Positions 59,482 through 64,000 of a stretch of 64,000 nucleotides of DNA are shown here, in pieces (position 1 is the first letter of the stretch; each line of letters opens with the position of its first letter). Source of the stretch: Aeromicrobium endophyticum (GTDB lineage: Bacteria > Actinomycetota > Actinomycetes > Propionibacteriales > Nocardioidaceae); the NCBI RefSeq assembly GCF_003586285.1, contig NZ_QUBR01000001.1, positions 1,240,001 through 1,304,000 of the forward strand. The letters run 5' to 3'. The notes beneath the pieces were generated by a model. The model made no database searches. It was not told the DNA's origin and saw only the letters and a list, made by a program, of their open reading frames with translations. The position numbers were made by a program, and so were the translations under genes.

Positions 59482-60753
59482 ATGATGATGACCATGACCA
59501 CGACTGATCACCTTCCTGAAGGATCGAGTCCGACCGAGCTGCTCGACGACGGCGACGTCCGCGTCCTGCTGCTCGAGAACATCCACACCGACGGGGCCGA
59601 GTTCTTGCGCGGCAAGGGCTACCAGGTCGAGACGCGCGACGGTGCGCTCGGCGAGGACGAGCTGATCGAGGCCATCCAGGGCGTGCACCTGCTGGGCATC
59701 CGCTCGACGACCTACATCACCGAGAAGGTCCTCGACGCCGCGCCCAACCTGCTGGCGATCGGCGCGTTCTGCATCGGCACCAACCAGATCGACCTGGCCG
59801 CCGCGACCCAGCGCGGCGTCGCGGTGTTCAACGCGCCCTACTCCAACACCCGCAGCGTCGTCGAGCTCGCGATCGCCGAGATCATCTCGCTGGCGCGCCG
59901 CCTGCACGAGAAGTCGACCGACATGCACGCCGGCGTCTGGAACAAGTCGGCCGCCGGCAGCCACGAGATCCGCGGCCGCACGCTCGGCATCATCGGCTAC
60001 GGCAACATCGGCAGCCAGCTGTCGGTCATCGCCGAGGCGCTGGGCCTGTCGGTCGTCTTCTACGATATCGACGACAAGCTCGCGCTCGGCAACGCCAAGC
60101 GCTGCTCGACGCTCGAGGAGCTGCTCGCGATCTCCGACGTCGTGACGCTGCACGTCGACGGACGTCCGGGCAATGCCGGCCTGTTCGGCGACGACGAGAT
60201 GAGCCAGATGAAGCCGCGCTCGCTGCTGCTCAACCTGTCGCGCGGCATCGCCGTCGACACCGCCGCCCTGCGCAAGCACCTCGAGTCGGGCCACATCGCC
60301 GGTGCCGCGGTCGACGTCTTCCCGATCGAGCCCAAGCGGCAGGGCGATGCCTTCGAGTCCGACCTGCGCGGGCTCAAGAACGTCATCCTGACCCCGCACG
60401 TGGGTGGGTCGACCGAGGAGGCGCAGCAGGACATCGGACGCTTCGTGGCCTCCAAGCTGCGCTCGTACGCCGCGTTCGGCGGCACGTCGCTGAGCGTCAA
60501 CATGCCCGGGATCAACCTGCCGGCCGACACCAGCAAGCACCGCCTGGCGCTCGTGCACCGCAACGCCCCGGGCGTGCTGGCCACGATCAACGGCCTGCTC
60601 GGCGACCACGCCGTCAACATCGAGGCGCAGTCGCTGTCGACCCGCGGCGCGCTCGGCTACGTGCTGACCGACGTCGCCGACGAGATCGGCGCTGACGTGC
60701 TCACGGAGCTCGCGGCCCTGCCCGAGACGGTGCGCCTGCGCCAGCTCAGCTGA
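59482..60753 (+). CDS. serA: Phosphoglycerate dehydrogenase (ACT-containing)
   Basis: SerA oxidises 3-phosphoglycerate to start serine synthesis. The 423-residue protein matches the E. coli-like type: substrate domain (VLLLENIHTDGAEFLR), NAD-binding GIIGYGNIGSQ, catalytic LNLSRGIAVD and PHVGGSTEEAQ with the active-site His, and a C-terminal ACT domain (NAPGVLATINGLLGDHAVNIEAQSLS) for serine feedback. The first ATG (59482, SD GGAGG eight bases upstream) is followed by ATGATG and ATG 59494. A ZTP riboswitch precedes it. Confidence 0.96.
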   Translation: MMMTMTTTDHLPEGSSPTELLDDGDVRVLLLENIHTDGAEFLRGKGYQVETRDGALGEDELIEAIQGVHLLGIRSTTYITEKVLDAAPNLLAIGAFCIGTNQIDLAAATQRGVAVFNAPYSNTRSVVELAIAEIISLARRLHEKSTDMHAGVWNKSAAGSHEIRGRTLGIIGYGNIGSQLSVIAEALGLSVVFYDIDDKLALGNAKRCSTLEELLAISDVVTLHVDGRPGNAGLFGDDEMSQMKPRSLLLNLSRGIAVDTAALRKHLESGHIAGAAVDVFPIEPKRQGDAFESDLRGLKNVILTPHVGGSTEEAQQDIGRFVASKLRSYAAFGGTSLSVNMPGINLPADTSKHRLALVHRNAPGVLATINGLLGDHAVNIEAQSLSTRGALGYVLTDVADEIGADVLTELAALPETVRLRQLS

Positions 60754-60762
60754 CGTCGCACG

Positions 60763-60802
60763 ACGAGGCCCCCGCACCGCAGCAGCGGTACGGGGGCCTC
60801 GT
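60763..60802. terminator. Bidirectional terminator after serA
   Basis: ACGAGGCCCCCG and its complement CGGGGGCCTCGT form the base of a stem that continues ACCGC/GCGGT around loop AGCA. It separates serA from the convergent DUF4389 gene. Confidence 0.88.
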
Positions 60803-60813
60803 GGTGTGCGGGT

Positions 60814-61569
60814 CTACTCGAAGCCGAACGGCGGGAAGTCGTCGGTCAGCAGGTAGCCATACGCATTGAACCGTGTGCTCCAGCGGATGAACCCGACCAT
60901 GAACGACTCGAGACCGGCGGGCCAGCGTCCGAGGATGATCACGGCGAACCAGCCGATGAACATCACGACGTAGACCGCGATCAGCAGCACGTAGAACACG
61001 ATCGCGTGCGGGATCAGCAGGAAGAGGCGGAAGAAGATGCTGAGCCGGCTGCGGTTCTCGATCGCCGGCACGACGTCGAGGCGCGTGCGCGGATCGGTGC
61101 CGGGGTCGGCGAAGCCCGTGTCCCAGGCGAACGGCGGGTACTCCTCGCGCATGAAGAACATGTAGGTCTGCACGCGTGCCGAGTAGCGCAGGCTAGCGAT
61201 GACCAGACCCTGCAGCCCCTCGGGCACCTTGCCGGCGAAGACACCGACGAACCACGCGACGAACACGAGCACGCTGGCGACGATGCTGAGGATGTAGAGC
61301 ACGATGAAGTGCGGGATGGCCAGCAGCCAGTGCACCAGCGGGCGCCAGCGGTCGATCTTGCCGGGCGAGGCGAACTGGAACGAGACGGGGTAGCCACCGG
61401 CGGGGTTGATCGGCGCGGCACCGTAGGGCGGGGGCTGGTAGCCCGGAGGCGGCGGGGGCTGGTAGCCCGGAGGCGGCGGGGGCTGGTAGCCCGGAGGCGG
61501 CGGGGGCTGGTAGCCCGGAGGCGGCGGGGGCTGGTAGCCCGGAGGGGGAGGCGGGGTGGAGTCGCTCAT
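60814..61569 (-). CDS. DUF4389 membrane protein with proline-rich repeats
   Basis: A 251-residue protein. Residues 3-45 are five repeats of PPPPPGYQ, then two DUF4389-like halves each with two membrane segments, ending YPVSFQFASPGKIDRW..., YSARVQTYMFFMREEYPPFAWD and FGFE. Function unknown. The repeat array at 61433-61553 is nearly perfect at DNA level, suggesting recent expansion. SD is weak; ATG 61569 is the first start. Confidence 0.88.
   Translation of the reverse strand: MSDSTPPPPPGYQPPPPPGYQPPPPPGYQPPPPPGYQPPPPPGYQPPPYGAAPINPAGGYPVSFQFASPGKIDRWRPLVHWLLAIPHFIVLYILSIVASVLVFVAWFVGVFAGKVPEGLQGLVIASLRYSARVQTYMFFMREEYPPFAWDTGFADPGTDPRTRLDVVPAIENRSRLSIFFRLFLLIPHAIVFYVLLIAVYVVMFIGWFAVIILGRWPAGLESFMVGFIRWSTRFNAYGYLLTDDFPPFGFE
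61433..61553. repeat. 24-bp tandem repeat, five units
   Basis: Units start at 61433, 61457, 61481, 61505 and 61529. The DNA repeat GGCTGGTAGCCCGGAGGCGG followed by CGGG (24 bp) is nearly identical in the first four. Each codes for PPPPPGYQ on the minus strand, so length changes stay in frame. Confidence 0.92.
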
Positions 61570-61600
61570 GGGAGTCCTTCGTCCGAGGCGTGAGGTGCGG

Positions 61601-62413
61601 TCAGACGAACGGTAGCGAAGTCGACAGGGTTTCTGCGACGCCTTCGTCGATCTTCAGGGTGGCGAGGTCGTCGCCGCGGGTCGTGCCCCGGTTGACGATG
61701 ACGACCGGGATGCCGCGGCGGTGGGCGGCCTTGACGAATCGCAGCCCCGACATGACGTGCAGCGACGAGCCGAGCACGACCAGCGCCTCGGCCTCGGCGA
61801 CCAGCCCGTACGACCGCTCGACCCGCTCCTTCGGCACGTTCTCGCCGAAGAACACGACGTCTGGCTTGAGGTCTCCGCCGCAGATCGTGCACGCGGCGAC
61901 GCGGAAGTCGCCCGTGTCGCTCAGCACCACGTCGCCGTCGGGGGCCACCTCGCCGACACGCGACTCGAAGCCGGGGTTGAGCGCCGCCAGCCGCTCGTGC
62001 AGGGAGGCGCGGGTCGTCACGTCGCGACAGGCCAGGCAGATCACCCGGTCGATGCGCCCGTGCAGGTCGATGACGTCACGATGACCGGCGCGCTCGTGCA
62101 GGCCGTCGACGTTCTGGGTGATCAGTCCCGTGAGGCGTCCGGCGTCCTGCATCGCGACCAGCATGCGGTGGGTCGCGTTGGGCTCGGCGGTCCACATCCG
62201 GGCCCATCCCACGTGCGATCGGGCCCAGTAGCGCTGCCGACCCTCGGGCGTCCGCACGAACTCCTGGTACGTCATCGGCGTCCGCGGCGGCGAGTCGGGG
62301 CCGCGGTAGTCGGGGATGCCGGAGTCGGTCGACACGCCGGCACCCGTCAGCACGAGCCATCGCCGCTCACCCAGCAGCTCGCCCAGTGCGGGGTCCGGCT
62401 GTCGAGCGCTCAC
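61601..62413 (-). CDS. NAD-dependent protein deacetylase (Sir2/sirtuin)
   Basis: A 270-residue class II/U-type sirtuin: LTGAGVSTDSGIPDYRG, ITQNVDGLHERAG with catalytic DLHG, and a zinc ribbon CLAC...CTIC. It removes acyl groups from proteins with NAD. GTG 62413 lies six bases after TAGGCT (62420-62425). The 3' half matches GDLKPDVVFFGENVP. It is alone between DUF1697 and the DUF4389 gene. Confidence 0.93.
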   Translation of the reverse strand: MSARQPDPALGELLGERRWLVLTGAGVSTDSGIPDYRGPDSPPRTPMTYQEFVRTPEGRQRYWARSHVGWARMWTAEPNATHRMLVAMQDAGRLTGLITQNVDGLHERAGHRDVIDLHGRIDRVICLACRDVTTRASLHERLAALNPGFESRVGEVAPDGDVVLSDTGDFRVAACTICGGDLKPDVVFFGENVPKERVERSYGLVAEAEALVVLGSSLHVMSGLRFVKAAHRRGIPVVIVNRGTTRGDDLATLKIDEGVAETLSTSLPFV

Positions 62414-62433
62414 ATGTCGAGCCTACGCAGACC

Positions 62434-62961
62434 TCAGCGATCCGCGAGGTCGATCAGCTTCTTGACGGTGTTGAGGTTGCGGGCGGTGCCGGCGACGCCG
62501 AGCGCGCGTCCGATGGAGTCGCCCTTCATCTGCGGACGTCCGGGGCCGTCGGCGTAGCGGATGTGCATCTCGGTGCCGATGACCTGCCAGCGGTCGTCGA
62601 TCGTCTCGTAGGTCTCGGCCGTGGCGAGGGCGTCGGCCGTGGGCTCGCCGGTCAGGAAGCTGACGTACGAGAACTTCGGCTCGACGACGTCGAACGGGTG
62701 GGCCTCGAGGGCGGCCTGAACCTGCTGACGCGTGCGGGAGATGACGTCGCGCGCGAAGCCGAAACGCTCCTCGACCGCCTTCTCGAGCGCGCGGTCGAAG
62801 GCGGCCGGGTCGCCGGGCACGTCGGCGACGAGATTGCCCGATGCGATGTACGTCGCGACATCGGTCGCCCCGAGCTCGGTCGCGAGGGCGCGTAGCTCGG
62901 CCATCGGCAGCGTCGCCCCACCGACGTTGACCGCGCGGAGCAGGACGATGCGGGTGGCCAT
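62434..62961 (-). CDS. DUF1697 family protein
   Basis: A 175-residue protein of DUF1697: RIVLLRAVNVGGATLPMAELRALATELGATDVATYIASGNLV is diagnostic. Function unknown, probably cytoplasmic. ATG 62961 is the first start and no strong SD is visible. Confidence 0.9.
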   Translation of the reverse strand: MATRIVLLRAVNVGGATLPMAELRALATELGATDVATYIASGNLVADVPGDPAAFDRALEKAVEERFGFARDVISRTRQQVQAALEAHPFDVVEPKFSYVSFLTGEPTADALATAETYETIDDRWQVIGTEMHIRYADGPGRPQMKGDSIGRALGVAGTARNLNTVKKLIDLADR

Positions 62962-62977
62962 GGGTCCAGTGTGCCGA

Positions 62978-63319
62978 TCAGCGGGTCAGGAGCGCCAGGA
63001 ACACGAAGTAGACGATCGCGGCCAGCCCGAGGCCGAGGAACGCGCGCCGCGCGGCCGACTGGCCGCGCCGGGACGCGTGCACGATGGCGAAGGGCACCAG
63101 CACGAGCAGCACGGCCAGCAGGATCCAGTAGGCGATCAGCACCGTTCCGGCGTAGGTCGCGTCACACACGGCCGGCTCGTCGGCCACGCTGCCGCACGAG
63201 TCGGAGAAGACGATCGGGATGAGCCCGACCACCGCCATCCCGGCCGAGAGCAGCATCTGGACGCAGTAGACCGTCCAGGCGAGGGTCGTGGGAGAACGGG
63301 TCAACCGAGGGTCGGTCAT
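62978..63319 (-). CDS. Small membrane protein, paralogous set member 1
   Basis: A 113-residue protein with three membrane segments. Between the first and second it has SDSCGSVADEPAVCDATYAG, with two cysteines, predicted outside the membrane. This loop recurs in the next two genes upstream. TAGGTT is six bases before ATG 63319, suggesting leaderless transcription. Not assigned to a named family. Confidence 0.8.
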   Translation of the reverse strand: MTDPRLTRSPTTLAWTVYCVQMLLSAGMAVVGLIPIVFSDSCGSVADEPAVCDATYAGTVLIAYWILLAVLLVLVPFAIVHASRRGQSAARRAFLGLGLAAIVYFVFLALLTR

Positions 63320-63366
63320 CGGGCGAACCTACCGGGCCCGGGGACCGGTGCGGGTCCGGTACCGGC

Positions 63367-63708
63367 TCAACGCACCATCAGCACGACGAACGCGACCGTC
63401 AGCGCGCCCGCGACGACGATGCCGGCCAGCGCGCGCAGCCAGGCCGCTCGACCGCGGCGCGACGCCCTGACGATCGCGATGGGCACGATCACGAGCAGGA
63501 CGGCCAGGGCGATCCAGTAGCCGAACAGCACCGACCCGAAGTACGTCGTGTCGCACACCGCGGGCTCGTCCTGCACGCTGCCGCACGAGTCGGTCATGAA
63601 GACCGAGGTGATCGCGAGCAGGGCCAGGACGGCTGAGCCGAGCAGCTGCAGGACGTAGAGGATCCATGCTGCAGCGGTGCCGGAACGGGCGGTGCGGGTA
63701 TCGGTCAC
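63367..63708 (-). CDS. Small membrane protein, paralogous set member 2
   Basis: A 113-residue paralogue of the preceding gene: TDSCGSVQDEPAVCDTTYFG in the loop and similar membrane segments and basic turns (ASRRGRAAW). TACCGT is six bases before GTG 63708, so it has its own leaderless promoter although the genes are adjacent. Identity with member 1 is highest in the loop and second helix. Confidence 0.8.
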   Translation of the reverse strand: MTDTRTARSGTAAAWILYVLQLLGSAVLALLAITSVFMTDSCGSVQDEPAVCDTTYFGSVLFGYWIALAVLLVIVPIAIVRASRRGRAAWLRALAGIVVAGALTVAFVVLMVR

Positions 63709-63748
63709 CGCGCGACGGTAGCGGGTGGACGGCTTGTCTCGGAGGGTT

Positions 63749-64000
63749 TCAGGCAGACGCCACCGCGACGTTGACGGCCAGCACGAGGATGCCGAGCAGC
63801 CCGATCGCAGCGCCGACGAACGGCTTCGTCCAGCAGGTCTCGCCGCGGGACGAGGCACGGGCGACCAGCCTGATCGACACGACGAGCCCGACGACGAGCA
63901 GCGCCCACTCGAGAAGGATGCCGCCGAGGAACACCGTGCCTCCCGCGTCGGAGCAGATGAACGGATCGTCCGGCTCGTCGTGGCAGCCGTCGCTGATCAT
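63749..64000 (-). CDS. Small membrane protein, paralogous set member 3 (partial)
   Basis: An 83-residue partial frame at the window edge. SDGCHDEPDDPFICSDAGG aligns with the loop of members 1 and 2 but has a different spacing and an added acidic patch; the helix pattern and C-terminal ASSRGETCWTKPF are also related. The N-terminal membrane segment lies beyond the window, so the ATG at the edge is probably internal. Confidence 0.75.
   Translation of the reverse strand: MISDGCHDEPDDPFICSDAGGTVFLGGILLEWALLVVGLVVSIRLVARASSRGETCWTKPFVGAAIGLLGILVLAVNVAVASA

Noticed and set aside
61433..61553. CRISPR-like periodic repeats
   Set aside because: Units are contiguous 24-bp coding repeats with no spacers.

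Overview
The window is high-GC DNA from an actinobacterium. Gene content and order fit a Nocardioides/Aeromicrobium-type member of the Propionibacteriales, but the genus is inferred. It lies next to the replication origin: it opens with rpmH-rnpA-yidD-yidC-jag-rsmG-parA-parB, carries two parS sites, and later has the rpsF-ssb-rpsR-rplI-dnaB block found near actinobacterial origins. No rRNA, tRNA or CRISPR array was seen.

Layout. 1-5.2 kb: origin-proximal plus-strand genes for ribosomal protein L34, RNase P protein, membrane insertion, an rRNA methyltransferase and chromosome partitioning. 5.2-12.1 kb: a minus-strand cell-wall and redox run (trxA, trxB, a separate pseudokinase, murJ, a DUF6049 exoprotein), divergent from cca. 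13.6-14.5 kb: a DUF808 membrane protein. 14.6-19.4 kb: a GntR regulator facing a glycerate kinase/secernin/NCS1-permease operon. 19.5-25.9 kb: PadR-ino1, the class A penicillin-binding protein, and a FemAB plus alanine-racemase-like pair. 25.9-28.1 kb: an iron-regulated siderophore-interacting protein, then small nuclease genes among 111-bp repeats. 28.2-31.7 kb: a circularly permuted ATP-grasp / alpha-E / transglutaminase cluster. 31.7-37.8 kb: housekeeping enzymes and a nuclease-like gene between copies of a 57-bp palindromic repeat. 37.9-45.2 kb: ribosomal/replication block, an oligopeptide-type binding protein, MATE pump and dnaB, with DnaA-box-like sites before dnaB. 45.2-47.7 kb: an accessory patch with a broken secreted-protein gene and an ECF sigma/membrane protein pair. 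47.7-55.6 kb: envelope proteins, an ABC exporter and oxidoreductases. 55.6-58.9 kb: a CsoR-controlled copper operon. 58.9-60.8 kb: a thioesterase and serA behind a ZTP riboswitch. 60.8-64 kb: DUF4389 protein, sirtuin, DUF1697 and three tandem paralogous membrane proteins, the last cut by the window edge.

Several themes recur. Many solitary genes appear leaderless: a TAnnnT -10 element lies six to eight bases before the start codon, nine times at exactly six. Envelope synthesis dominates: YidC, MurJ with its pseudokinase, the DUF6049 protein, PBP1A and FemAB. Metal control is visible as a DtxR-type box and a perfect CsoR operator. At least three repeat families are present, two of them around small nuclease genes.
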